Counted from the stretch's first letter, positions 1-8,162 are shown. The stretch is 11,701 nucleotides of DNA from Prevotellaceae bacterium UBA1746 (GCA_002314875.1 DCHS01000024.1:1-11701); one strand, 5' to 3'. Notes: generated by a model not told the origin, from the letters alone. Numbers and translations are program-made.

Positions 1-1392
1 GACAAGGAGAAGATATATCATGAGAAAGCCCTCCTTGACCATCGCTTCGAACTTTCTCTTACCAATTTTGAAGGTGAGGAAGAGGTCTTGGATTGCACCC
101 CTCGTACATCAGACGGTCAGCTTCTGTTCATTCTGGAGGAAGTTGATAAGATGAAGCCACTGGAATACCAACCACAAGGCGCAAGAGTCGCATCCATCCA
201 CAACGGTTCAAGCCTCTTTACCGGTGATGCTGGTAGTGGCGAGAGCAATATACGTCGTTATCTTATCGAGAATGACTTGGTTGATGCTATCGTACAGTTG
301 CCAAATAACATTTTCTACAACACTGGTATCTCCACCTACGTATGGATTCTTACAAACAGAAAGTCGGACGCCCGCAAGGGTAAGGTACAGCTCATAGACG
401 CTTCACAGGCTTTCGAGAAATTGAGAAAGAACCAAGGTTCACGAAACTGTACTATTTCAGACCAGTACCGTGATGCCATCCTGAAGGTTTATATGGATTT
501 TGTAGAGCAAGAGGCTGACGAAGAAAACAAACTCGGTTCCAAGATTTTTGACGGTGACGACTTCCGCTACTACAATGTCACTATCGAGCGCCCTTTGCGT
601 TTGAAGAGCCAGTTCAATGCTCTCAAGATAGACGAAATGCTCTACGACAACAGCGACCTCGAAATGAGTAAGTGGCTGTATCAGACCTATGGAGAACGTG
701 TATTCTCCGGCCTTGACTCTGAGATTACAAGCATCAAGGAGTACCTGAACGAGAACGAGATAAAGATGACAGACAAGAAATTGGCAAAACTTATCTCGGT
801 CAAGGCTTGGGAAGACCGCCGTTCACTCCAGAATGCCGCCAAGGCTCTCCTGAAGGCTATCGGCACAGAGATTTACATGGACTTCAATGTATTCTCGAAG
901 AAAGTTGCAGATACAGCCAAGGCTCTCAAACTTGATGTAAAAGGTGCTGCCCTCAATACGATCGCACGTGCCATGTCCGTCACCGATCCGAACGCTGCAC
1001 CTGTCATCAAGAAGGAACACAAAGCCAACAGCAAGGACATTGAGAAACTGGAGTCTGTATTCGGCATTGATGCTGCTAATCTCACCGACTATGGTTATGT
1101 GCCAGGGACAAAGGGTGCTTATATCGAGTATGAGACAGATAGCGACCTCCGTGATTCTGAGAAGATACCAGTCAAGGAAGACATTTACGAATACTTCCAG
1201 CGTGAGGTTCGCCCATACGTGGCTGATGCTTGGATTAATATTCCTCCAACAAAGATTGGCTGCGAGATTTCGTTCAACAAGTATTTCTACAAGCCAGCAC
1301 CGCTACGCTCACTTGAAGAGAATGAGAAAGACATTCTTGCACTCGATGAGCAGAGTCAGGGCTTCATTAAGTCATTGTTTGATCTGAAGTAA
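1..1392 (+). CDS. hsdM: Type I restriction-modification methyltransferase subunit HsdM (5'-truncated by window edge)
   Basis: This is the C-terminal 463 residues of the N6-adenine DNA methyltransferase subunit of a type I R-M system, which works with HsdS to methylate the recognition site. The frame is open from base 1, so the true start lies upstream; a TTG at 88 is an internal Leu codon, not a start. The late part of the methylase core is visible: an ARVASIHNGSSLF strand, then GSGESNIRRYLIEND and QLPNNIFYNTGISTYVWILTN (bases about 295-357), typical of HsdM. The catalytic NPPF/NPPY and SAM-binding motifs must lie upstream and were not seen. The roughly 345 residues after the core are a charged, largely helical tail, longer than in the E. 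coli protein. It is followed after 11 bp by the DUF1016 gene, and hsdS and hsdR are in the same operon. Identification is firm; completeness of the gene is not known. Confidence 0.95.
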   Translation, partial: DKEKIYHEKALLDHRFELSLTNFEGEEEVLDCTPRTSDGQLLFILEEVDKMKPLEYQPQGARVASIHNGSSLFTGDAGSGESNIRRYLIENDLVDAIVQLPNNIFYNTGISTYVWILTNRKSDARKGKVQLIDASQAFEKLRKNQGSRNCTISDQYRDAILKVYMDFVEQEADEENKLGSKIFDGDDFRYYNVTIERPLRLKSQFNALKIDEMLYDNSDLEMSKWLYQTYGERVFSGLDSEITSIKEYLNENEIKMTDKKLAKLISVKAWEDRRSLQNAAKALLKAIGTEIYMDFNVFSKKVADTAKALKLDVKGAALNTIARAMSVTDPNAAPVIKKEHKANSKDIEKLESVFGIDAANLTDYGYVPGTKGAYIEYETDSDLRDSEKIPVKEDIYEYFQREVRPYVADAWINIPPTKIGCEISFNKYFYKPAPLRSLEENEKDILALDEQSQGFIKSLFDLK

Positions 1393-1398
1393 GGAAGG
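1391..1398 (+). promoter_or_regulatory. Ribosome binding site for the DUF1016 gene
   Basis: AAGGAAGG overlaps the hsdM stop codon and lies 5 nt before the ATG at 1404. It is a stronger purine-rich Shine-Dalgarno match than is seen before the other genes of this operon, and it supports the chosen start. Confidence 0.5.
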
Positions 1399-1403
1399 CA
1401 ATT

Positions 1404-2552
1404 ATGAAAAACATCACGATAACAGATAATTCATATATTGAGTGGATTAATGAACTCAGTAAAAGATATAGGAATAGTCAGATAAAGGCAGCGGTAAAGG
1501 TGAATGCCGAAAAACTCCTTTTCAACTGGTTGTTGGGCCGAGACATCGTAAAGATGAATGTAGAAGAGCGTTGGGGACAGGGTGTAATTGCTCAACTCAG
1601 CAAAGATCTGCAAACTGAGTTGCCAGGTGTGGAGGGCTTGTCGAGAAGTAATATCTATTACTGCAAGAAGTTCTATCTTCTTTATAATCAAGATGATGAA
1701 ATTTTCCCACAGGTTGTGGGAAAATTAGAGAGCAACACCCTGAAGAGTGCGAGTGAATTTTTCCACCAAGTTGGTGGAGAATTAGAATCATCTCAAAATT
1801 TCCAACAAGTTGTTGGACTTTTCCAAATTCCATGGGGACACCATTGTGTCATAATGGATAAGGTTAATGGTGATCGCAACAAAGCTCTTTTCTTCGTTAA
1901 CAAGACAATCAAGGAAGGTTGGAGTCGTGCTGTGTTGGAGTCTTGGATAGGCAGCAACCTATATGAGCGTGAAGGCAAAGCCATTACCAACTTCAAAAAT
2001 ACGCTGCCAGAACCCATGAGCGACCTTGCCAATGAGATTACGAAAGATCCGTATAATTTCGCTTTTGCTGGTATTCGTGGCCGTTACAACGAGAAAATTT
2101 TAAAGGATGCTCTACTGAAGAACATCACGGAGTTTCTTGTAGAACTGGGCACTGGCTTTGCGTATGTAGGTAAGGAATATCGCTTGCTGATAGGAGAAAA
2201 AGAAAAGTTTGTTGATCTGCTTTTCTTCCATATCCCGCTTAATTGCTACGTTGTCATTGAAGTGAAGATAGGAGAATTCGATTTTCCTGATGCTGGGCAA
2301 TTAAATGGATACGTTGTAGCATGCAACCATATTTTGAAACAACCACATCATAATCCTACGATAGGTTTGCTCATTTGTAAGAGTAAAGACAATCTTTTGG
2401 CTCAATATGCACTTGAAGGTAGCAACCTACCTATCGGCATATCTGAATATGACTTGGAGAAACTCTATCCAACTGCCGTTGAAGGTATGATTCCTTCCAT
2501 AGAAGAGATTGAAACTAAGTTGATGTATCTTGAAAAAGACAATCTGAAATAG
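1404..2552 (+). CDS. DUF1016 (YhcG-family) PD-(D/E)XK nuclease domain protein inside the type I R-M operon
   Basis: A 382-residue protein of the DUF1016/YhcG family. The N-terminal domain (about 1-180) has the family pattern of a helical start, YY-KKFY near 85-91 and the IPWGHH segment at 142-147. The C-terminal domain (about 215-350) is a PD-(D/E)XK nuclease-like fold: D271 in FVDLLFF, E286 and K288 in VVIEVKIG, and Q299 in AGQLNGY are the expected catalytic-core residues. The linker at about 99-141 contains three related units (FPQVVGKLES, FHQVGGELES, FQQVVGLF), each encoded by a DNA palindrome. The gene sits between hsdM and hsdS with gaps of 11 and 6 bp, a placement I recall for this family in Bacteroidota type I loci. 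Its function is not established; nuclease activity, and a role in defence or mobile-element biology, are inferences from the fold and the context. Confidence 0.9.
   Translation: MKNITITDNSYIEWINELSKRYRNSQIKAAVKVNAEKLLFNWLLGRDIVKMNVEERWGQGVIAQLSKDLQTELPGVEGLSRSNIYYCKKFYLLYNQDDEIFPQVVGKLESNTLKSASEFFHQVGGELESSQNFQQVVGLFQIPWGHHCVIMDKVNGDRNKALFFVNKTIKEGWSRAVLESWIGSNLYEREGKAITNFKNTLPEPMSDLANEITKDPYNFAFAGIRGRYNEKILKDALLKNITEFLVELGTGFAYVGKEYRLLIGEKEKFVDLLFFHIPLNCYVVIEVKIGEFDFPDAGQLNGYVVACNHILKQPHHNPTIGLLICKSKDNLLAQYALEGSNLPIGISEYDLEKLYPTAVEGMIPSIEEIETKLMYLEKDNLK
1700..1726. repeat. Intragenic palindrome, copy 1
   Basis: A perfect inverted repeat with 12-bp arms (aattttcccaca and its complement) around the 3-nt loop GGT. 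It encodes the first FPQVVG unit of the DUF1016 protein. It shares the core pattern TCCnnCA-nGT-TGnnGGA with two further copies downstream, in the same reading frame. Confidence 0.85.
1759..1781. repeat. Intragenic palindrome, copy 2
   Basis: An inverted repeat with a perfect 7-bp core (TCCACCA-AGT-TGGTGGA, 1762-1778), extendable to 10 bp with one G-T pair. It encodes FHQVGG. Its centre is 57 bp (19 codons) from copy 1. The 3' flank (gaattaga) also resembles copy 1, so the repeated unit is longer than the hairpin. Confidence 0.8.
1801..1817. repeat. Intragenic palindrome, copy 3
   Basis: A perfect 7-bp inverted repeat (TCCAACA-AGT-TGTTGGA) encoding FQQVVG. Its centre is 39 bp (13 codons) from copy 2. 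The arms do not extend further. Confidence 0.75.
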
Positions 2553-2558
2553 TAAGGT

Positions 2559-3833
2559 ATGGAGAGATACAGCGAATATAAGGATAGCGGCGTACATTGG
2601 CTTGGAGAGATACCGAGTCATTGGACAACTATCAAGTCCAAATACTTATGGCAAGAACAGTTTTCTACATCAGAGAACAGTTCAGAAGATTTGTTGTCAG
2701 TATCACAATATGATGGTATCACACCTGCAAAATCAGATTCAAGGAGCGAATCGTTAAAAGGCTACAAGAAGGTCGAAGAGAACGACTTGGTCATCAATAT
2801 CATGCTTGCATGGATGGGTGGTCTTGGTGTTTCTGCATATAATGGCATAGTCAGCCCGGCATATTGCATCTACAGATTAACAGATGGTTCGAACCCCAAA
2901 TTCATGCACTATCTGTATAAGACACCTATGTACCTTGCAGAGTTTGCTCGCCATTCAACAGGTGTCATTCCTTCACGTTGGCGAATGTACACAGATGACT
3001 TTGGACAAGTTCTTACTGTAATACCACCACGAGAGGAGCAAGATGCTATGGTCGCATACCTTGACACTGCTATCGCCAAGATCGACTCCGCCATTGCGCA
3101 GCAGCAGAAAATGATTGACCTCTTAAACGAGCGCAAGCAGATTATCATCAACAATGCTGTCACCAAAGGGTTGAATCCAGATGTGAAGATGAAGGATAGC
3201 GGCGTGGATTGGATTGGGGAGATCTGTGATTCTTGGAGATTATATAGATTGAAGCACTTGCTAAAAGAAAGTTTGATGTATGGAGCAAACGAAAGTGCCG
3301 AAAGTGAAGATCCCTCATATCCTCGTTATATTCGAATAACCGATATAGATGAAAATGGCACATTGAAGCCTGATACTTTTAGGTCACTTCCTCCCCTAAA
3401 AGCTGAACCATATCTGTTATCAAAAGGAGACATTTTGTTTGCAAGAAGTGGTGCGACTGCGGGCAAGACATATTTATTTGATGAAGACATTAAAGCTTGC
3501 TTTGCTGGATATTTAATCAAAGCGCAAGTGTCTGATATGCTTCTACCACGGTACTTGATGTATTATACTCGCTCTGGTATATATGATTCTTGGAAAAATA
3601 GTATTTTTATCCAAGCTACCATCCAAAATATTGGAGCAGATAAATATGCAAATCTTCGGATTCCCCTACCAACAATCGAAGAACAAAAAGATATTGTTGA
3701 TTTTCTGAACATTGAGACTGGCAAAATTGATCAGATTGTAGAAGCGCATAAGACTTTAATCGCTCTTCTCCAAGAGCGTAAGCAGATAATTATCAACGAT
3801 GTAGTAACGGGTAAAGTAAAGGTAACAAAATAA
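2559..3833 (+). CDS. hsdS: Type I restriction-modification specificity subunit HsdS
   Basis: A 424-residue DNA-recognition subunit, which pairs with HsdM to set the target site and with HsdR for cleavage. It has the usual two-half plan: target recognition domain 1 at about 20-155, a central conserved helical region (about 156-200, EEQDAMVAYLDTAIAKID then ERKQIIINNAVTKG), TRD2 at about 225-370, and a distal conserved region (EEQKDIVDFLN then ERKQIIINDVVTG). Each half opens with the same signature, YKDSGVHWLGEIPSHW at 7-22 and MKDSGVDWIGEICDSW at 211-226. TRD2 contains GDILFARSGATAGKTYL, a motif common in HsdS. The two TRDs do not look alike, so a bipartite asymmetric target is expected, but the site cannot be read from sequence. 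The start at 2559, 6 bp after the DUF1016 stop, gives the expected N-terminus directly before the signature. Length is normal for the family, with no sign of truncation. Confidence 0.95.
   Translation: MERYSEYKDSGVHWLGEIPSHWTTIKSKYLWQEQFSTSENSSEDLLSVSQYDGITPAKSDSRSESLKGYKKVEENDLVINIMLAWMGGLGVSAYNGIVSPAYCIYRLTDGSNPKFMHYLYKTPMYLAEFARHSTGVIPSRWRMYTDDFGQVLTVIPPREEQDAMVAYLDTAIAKIDSAIAQQQKMIDLLNERKQIIINNAVTKGLNPDVKMKDSGVDWIGEICDSWRLYRLKHLLKESLMYGANESAESEDPSYPRYIRITDIDENGTLKPDTFRSLPPLKAEPYLLSKGDILFARSGATAGKTYLFDEDIKACFAGYLIKAQVSDMLLPRYLMYYTRSGIYDSWKNSIFIQATIQNIGADKYANLRIPLPTIEEQKDIVDFLNIETGKIDQIVEAHKTLIALLQERKQIIINDVVTGKVKVTK
2580..2611 (+). repeat. HsdS internal direct repeat A, first copy (partner 3192-3223)
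   Basis: A 32-bp direct repeat, 28 of 32 bases identical, the first 14 without mismatch. It encodes the KDSG-WIGEI-type opening of each HsdS half. A second pair (3129-3160 and 3774-3805) encodes the ERKQIIIN helices. These are the conserved blocks that bound the recognition domains and could act as crossover sites for TRD exchange. Confidence 0.75.
3192..3223 (+). repeat. HsdS internal direct repeat A, second copy
   Basis: Partner of 2580-2611, at an offset of 612 bp. It opens the second half of HsdS, just before TRD2. Confidence 0.75.
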
Positions 3834-3836
3834 GAA

Positions 3837-4847
3837 ATGCAAGAGATAGACTTCATATTGTATAATCTTCCGGAAGAGGAAGGCAATGTGCAGGTGGTGG
3901 TCAAAGACGAAACCATCTGGTGTTCACAGAAAGCTATGGCAATGCTTTTTGGTGTTGGTGTACCTGCTGTAAACAAACATTTGAGTCATGTTTTTGAAGA
4001 AGGTGAACTTGATAGAGAAGTGGTTGTTTCCAAAATGGAAATAACCACACAACATGGTGCAATAGAAGGTAAAACTCAAACTAAAGATGTTGATTTCTAC
4101 AACCTCGACGCCATCATCGCTGTGGGTTACCGTGTGAACTCGTTGCGTGCCACTCGTTTTCGCCAGTGGGCCACCAAAGTCCTGAATGAGTATATCCGCA
4201 AAGGCTTTGCCATGGATGACGAACGTCTGAAACAGGGCAAAGCCGTTTTCGGCAAAGACTATTTCCGAGAACTGCTTGAAAGGGTCCGCTCTATCCGAGC
4301 AAGTGAGCGCCGTATATGGCAACAGATAACCGACATATTCGCCGAATGCTCTATCGACTACGATGCAAAATCAGAGGTGACCAAGGAGTTCTTCATGATG
4401 GTTCAAAACCGTTTCCATTATGCCATCACAGGCCAAACTGCTCCCGAAATAATTTACACCCATGCCGACCATGAAAAGGAAAACATGGGTCTTAAAACTT
4501 GGAAAAACTCTCCAGATGGAAGAATACTCAAATCCGACACCAAGATTGCCAAAAACTATCTTGAGGAAAAAGAGATTCATCAACTGGAAAGATTAGTTTC
4601 CGGTTATTTCGATTATATAGAAGACCTCATAGAACGTGAAAACACATTCAATATGAAGCAATTTGCCACTAGCGTGAATGAGTTCATCTCTTTCCGCAAG
4701 TATAAGATTCTTCCCGACAAAGGCAAAATTTCAAAAGCTATGGCCGATGAAAAAGCCGCTGCTGAATATGACATCTTCAATAAAACACAAAAAATAGATT
4801 CCGACTTTGACAAGGAAGTCCGTAAAATGATAGAAAATAATCAATAG
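3837..4847 (+). CDS. RhuM-family protein (Virulence_RhuM-like)
   Basis: A 336-residue protein of the RhuM family, named after a gene in a Salmonella pathogenicity island and frequent on islands and near R-M loci. The N-terminal part has a helix-turn-helix-like segment (TIWCSQKAMAMLFGVGVPAV through NKHL, residues 26-49) that resembles the start of phage antirepressor-type DNA-binding domains. This is followed by the family signature YNLDAIIAVGYRVNSLRATR then FRQWA (88-112). The rest is charged and helical, with a probable coiled region near the C-terminus (about 240-336). No catalytic motif, signal peptide or membrane segment is visible. It starts 3 bp after the hsdS stop and ends 10 bp before hsdR, so it is almost certainly co-transcribed with them. 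The biochemical role is unknown; DNA binding is an inference from the N-terminal segment. Confidence 0.88.
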   Translation: MQEIDFILYNLPEEEGNVQVVVKDETIWCSQKAMAMLFGVGVPAVNKHLSHVFEEGELDREVVVSKMEITTQHGAIEGKTQTKDVDFYNLDAIIAVGYRVNSLRATRFRQWATKVLNEYIRKGFAMDDERLKQGKAVFGKDYFRELLERVRSIRASERRIWQQITDIFAECSIDYDAKSEVTKEFFMMVQNRFHYAITGQTAPEIIYTHADHEKENMGLKTWKNSPDGRILKSDTKIAKNYLEEKEIHQLERLVSGYFDYIEDLIERENTFNMKQFATSVNEFISFRKYKILPDKGKISKAMADEKAAAEYDIFNKTQKIDSDFDKEVRKMIENNQ

Positions 4848-4857
4848 ACAGATTATC

Positions 4858-7800
4858 ATGACTATAAGCAAGACTGACGAACAAGCCTTCGAAGCACTTA
4901 TTGAGCGTGCCCTCGTTGGCTCCACTATAGAAGGACGCAAAGAGGCGGGAGAAACCAATCCCGACAACCAGTCGCCGGATGCACAGCACTATTACTGGGG
5001 TGTGCCCACGGACATGGATAAAAAGTTGGCACTGGATCAGCGTCGCCTTTGGTCGTTTCTGGAATCAACGCAAAAGGGGGAACTGGACAAGTTTGTCGGG
5101 AAAGACTTGAAGTCGGCTGTCGGGAAGCAGATTGATACAGACATCAGGACCTTTGGCATCATTCAAGTGCTTAGAAGAGGTATCAGCCTGAACAATATCC
5201 ATCTGACGCTGTTCTACCCCAAGCCCTCAGCAGCCGACTCGGAGCAATCAAGGAAAGACTATGCCGCCAACCAGTTCTCCATCACACGCCAACAGACTTT
5301 TTCCCTCCAGAACCCCGGTTTGGAGATTGATATGGTGCTGTTCGTGAATGGTCTGCCGATTTTTACATTCGAACTGAAGAACCCATGGACGCATCAGACC
5401 GCCAAATACGACGGACAAAAGCAGTATAAGTCAGTCGAGCGTAACCCGAAAGAGCCTCTCTTGAACTATGGCCGTTGTCTTGCCCATTTCACCTTAGATA
5501 AGGATGAAGTATTCTTCACCACTAAACTCAATTTGGAAAAAACTTTCTTTATGCCTTTCAACAAAGGGCTTCCAAATGGGCAGGGCGCCGGTAATCCTTC
5601 AAACACCAATGGCGGTTATAAGACATCATATCTGTGGGAGGAAGTTCTACAGAAGGACATCGTATCTGACATCATCATGAACTATGTTCTCTTCGATTAT
5701 GATGAAGCCAAAACGCAGAAAAAGGTTTCGCACATCATGAAAAATGCGAAGAAACTGATTTTCCCCCGATACCACCAGTTGGATGCCGTTACCAAACTGA
5801 TAGCGGATGTTGCTGAAAAGGGCGTAGGTAAAACATATCTTATTGAACATTCGGCAGGTTCTGGAAAGTCCAACTCCCTTACCTGGCTGGCATTCAAGTT
5901 AATAAAGGTTTGTCCAGACTCGATGGATGCGGTTCGTGCACGGGCTGTCGATGCACCTCTCTATAACTCTGTAATCGTAGTAACTGACCGTCGGCTTCTG
6001 GATAAGCAGATTACAGATAACATCAAGGCTTTCGGTCAGAGTGACAAGATTGTAGCCCATGCAGATTCATCAAAGGAATTGAAGGAGGCCATCGAGAACA
6101 ATAAGCGTATCATCATAACAACTATCCAAAAGTTTCCATTTATCTGTGATGCAATTGCCGATGTTTCCGACCACAACTTTGCTGTCATCATCGACGAAGC
6201 ACACAGTTCTCAGTCGGGGTTGGCTGCCGACAAGCTCAATGCAACAATACAGAAGGACCCTGATGTCGGCGGTGGCGATACAGATGCACTTTTGGAGAAG
6301 CTGATGAAAGACCGCAAAATGAGCAGCAACAGCTCATACTTCGCTTTCACTGCCACACCCAAGAAAGAGACACTTGAGCGCTTCGGCACTGAGGACGCCG
6401 AAGGCAAGTTTCATCCATTCCACCTTTACAGCATGAAACAGGCCATAGAGGAACAGTTTATCCTGGACGTGCTTACCAATTATACCACCTACAAGAGCTA
6501 CTATGAGCTGACCAAGAGTATAGAGGAGAACCCCGAGTACAACAATGACAAGGCTCAGAGACTCTTGCGTCAGGCAGTCGAGCGTGACGAAAAGACCATA
6601 CTTGCCAAAGCAGAAGTCATGCTCACTCATTTTGATGCCAAGATATATCGAAATCATAAACTGAAAGGTAAGGCAAAGGCGATGGTGGTGACAAAGGACA
6701 TCGAGTGCGCCATCCTCTATTACAAGGCATTGAAGAATCTGATGGAGGAGAAGAAAATGCCGTTCCGGTTGCTCATTGCCTTTTCGGGAGAGAAGAAACT
6801 GTCAGGCAAGAAGAACATCTATTCAAACACAGATTATGAGGTTGAGGATTACTTTTCCTACGGTATGGTAGCTGAAGGAATGTCGGAATATGGGCAGCCT
6901 TATACTGAGGCAGGACTGAATGGTTTCCCCGACACGAAGACAGCCGAAATGTTTGATTCCGAGGACTATCGCATACTGGTGGTGGCCAATAAGTATCTGA
7001 CGGGGTTCGACCAGCCAAAGCTCTGTGCCATGTACATCGACAAACCACTTGATGGTGTCCTGGCGGTACAGGCCCTTTCACGTCTTAATCGGGCAGCTCC
7101 GGACCTCGGCAAAATCTCCGAAGACCTATTTATCCTCGACTTCTACAATACGAAGGAGTGCATTAAGGACGCTTTCGATCCCTTCTACACAACTACAACT
7201 CTGTCAGAAGCAACCGACGTGAACATTCTGCACCAGCTCAAGAACACTCTTCTGTCATTCGGTGTCTTCGACATGGACGATGTTAATAAATTCATGGACT
7301 TGTACATTCATGGAGAATACGCAGACAAATGGGCTCCAATCCTTGACATCTGCGCTGAACGGTTCAATACCGGAATTGAATGGGAGGAGAACGGAAAGCC
7401 GGACTTCAAGATGAAGTGCAAGCAGTTCGTTAAGGTCTATTCGAAAGTGGCGGCAATTATGCAATTCGAAATGCCTGATTGGGAAAAGCTGTTCTGGTTC
7501 CTCCGTTATCTTATCCCGAGCCTTCATATAGACAAGCCTGGCGAAACTGACTTGAAAGACCTATTGGATTCAGTCGATTTGAACACTTATGGCTTACGTC
7601 GCACATCTCTGAATGAAACTATTACTCTTGATGCAGGTGAGGCTGTTGTCGATCCGAATAAACCTGTCATGGCAAATGCAGGTGGCGGTAACGAAGAACC
7701 GGCCGATCCGCTTGACCAGATTCTCAAGGAGTTCAATGAGCGCTGGTTTAAGGGATGGGAGACTACCCCCAGTGAGCAGAAGGCAAAGTTGATTGGTGTT

Positions 7801-8025
7801 GCAAAGGCTGTTGCAGATGATGAGGACTATCAGACACTTGTAGTTGGTAATCCTGACCAGCAGGCGGTTGCAGCGGCAATGATGGCCATCATTGACCGAA
7901 TTATGCGTAAGCAGCGTAAGGGAGATATGTCACTCTATAAGCAATACCAGCAAAGTGAAGTCTTCAAGCATAATTTTATCAGTGTCATCGACCGTATGCT
8001 TGGTGACTTGGAGTATGTAAGATAG
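4858..8025 (+). CDS. hsdR: Type I restriction endonuclease subunit HsdR
   Basis: A 1055-residue motor and nuclease subunit that uses ATP to translocate DNA and cuts distant from the unmethylated recognition site. Domains in order: an N-terminal PD-(D/E)XK nuclease with D158 (LEIDMV) and E172-x-K174 (FELKN); a first RecA-like lobe with Walker A at 331-338 (HSAGSGKS, K337), DEAH at 446-449 and motif III TATP at 498-501; a second lobe ending in motif VI QALSRLNR at 738-745, with R742 and R745 as candidate arginine fingers; then a helical C-terminal region of about 300 residues that in this family contacts HsdM. All key residues are present, so an active enzyme is expected. The start ATG, 10 bp after the RhuM gene, gives the family-typical N-terminus, although no clear Shine-Dalgarno precedes it. 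It is the last gene of the operon; its TAG stop is 5 bp from the GH105 remnant. Confidence 0.97.
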   Translation: MTISKTDEQAFEALIERALVGSTIEGRKEAGETNPDNQSPDAQHYYWGVPTDMDKKLALDQRRLWSFLESTQKGELDKFVGKDLKSAVGKQIDTDIRTFGIIQVLRRGISLNNIHLTLFYPKPSAADSEQSRKDYAANQFSITRQQTFSLQNPGLEIDMVLFVNGLPIFTFELKNPWTHQTAKYDGQKQYKSVERNPKEPLLNYGRCLAHFTLDKDEVFFTTKLNLEKTFFMPFNKGLPNGQGAGNPSNTNGGYKTSYLWEEVLQKDIVSDIIMNYVLFDYDEAKTQKKVSHIMKNAKKLIFPRYHQLDAVTKLIADVAEKGVGKTYLIEHSAGSGKSNSLTWLAFKLIKVCPDSMDAVRARAVDAPLYNSVIVVTDRRLLDKQITDNIKAFGQSDKIVAHADSSKELKEAIENNKRIIITTIQKFPFICDAIADVSDHNFAVIIDEAHSSQSGLAADKLNATIQKDPDVGGGDTDALLEKLMKDRKMSSNSSYFAFTATPKKETLERFGTEDAEGKFHPFHLYSMKQAIEEQFILDVLTNYTTYKSYYELTKSIEENPEYNNDKAQRLLRQAVERDEKTILAKAEVMLTHFDAKIYRNHKLKGKAKAMVVTKDIECAILYYKALKNLMEEKKMPFRLLIAFSGEKKLSGKKNIYSNTDYEVEDYFSYGMVAEGMSEYGQPYTEAGLNGFPDTKTAEMFDSEDYRILVVANKYLTGFDQPKLCAMYIDKPLDGVLAVQALSRLNRAAPDLGKISEDLFILDFYNTKECIKDAFDPFYTTTTLSEATDVNILHQLKNTLLSFGVFDMDDVNKFMDLYIHGEYADKWAPILDICAERFNTGIEWEENGKPDFKMKCKQFVKVYSKVAAIMQFEMPDWEKLFWFLRYLIPSLHIDKPGETDLKDLLDSVDLNTYGLRRTSLNETITLDAGEAVVDPNKPVMANAGGGNEEPADPLDQILKEFNERWFKGWETTPSEQKAKLIGVAKAVADDEDYQTLVVGNPDQQAVAAAMMAIIDRIMRKQRKGDMSLYKQYQQSEVFKHNFISVIDRMLGDLEYVR

Positions 8026-8030
8026 CAAGA

Positions 8031-8108
8031 CTATTTGTGCGTAAGCTGCTCGTTGGCGCAGGCGGCCATGGTGAAGGCACCGATTGCCTCGCCCTCGTTC
8101 ATGGGAAT
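8031..8108 (-). pseudogene. Remnant of the 3' end of a GH105 glycosidase gene
   Basis: Read on the minus strand this encodes IPMNEGEAIGAFTMAACANE then QLTHK and a stop. That is nearly the same as the last 25 residues of the intact GH105 protein to the right (ITMNEGKAIGAFTMAACAYE then QLTRK). Over the last 24 codons including the stop, 61 of 72 bases match, with an uninterrupted identical run of 30 bases (8055-8084 against 9396-9425). Similarity ends just upstream of this block, and no start, catalytic region or rest of the gene is present. It is therefore a broken fragment, probably left when the sequences around it were inserted, deleted or exchanged. It lies tail to tail with hsdR, with 5 bp between the two stop codons. 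Confidence 0.85.
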
Positions 8109-8162
8109 TTGGGGACATGACGAGATTAGCAGCAGCATTCGCGTCATATTATGATTGGATTA

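Noticed and set aside
88..90. TTG as the start of hsdM
   Set aside because: The frame is open to base 1 and the upstream codons read as normal protein; HsdM also needs an upstream catalytic motif, so this is an internal Leu.
1700..1817. CRISPR-like array or intrinsic terminators at the palindromes
   Set aside because: The copies are only 39-57 bp apart, differ in sequence, are inside an uninterrupted reading frame, and lack T-runs on a stable GC stem.
3924..4322. Minus-strand 132-codon open frame
   Set aside because: It is antisense to the well-supported RhuM-family gene and has no recognisable motif.
7930..8118. Minus-strand 62-codon open frame across the hsdR end
   Set aside because: It is not in the frame that matches GH105; the meaningful reading of this stretch is the remnant.
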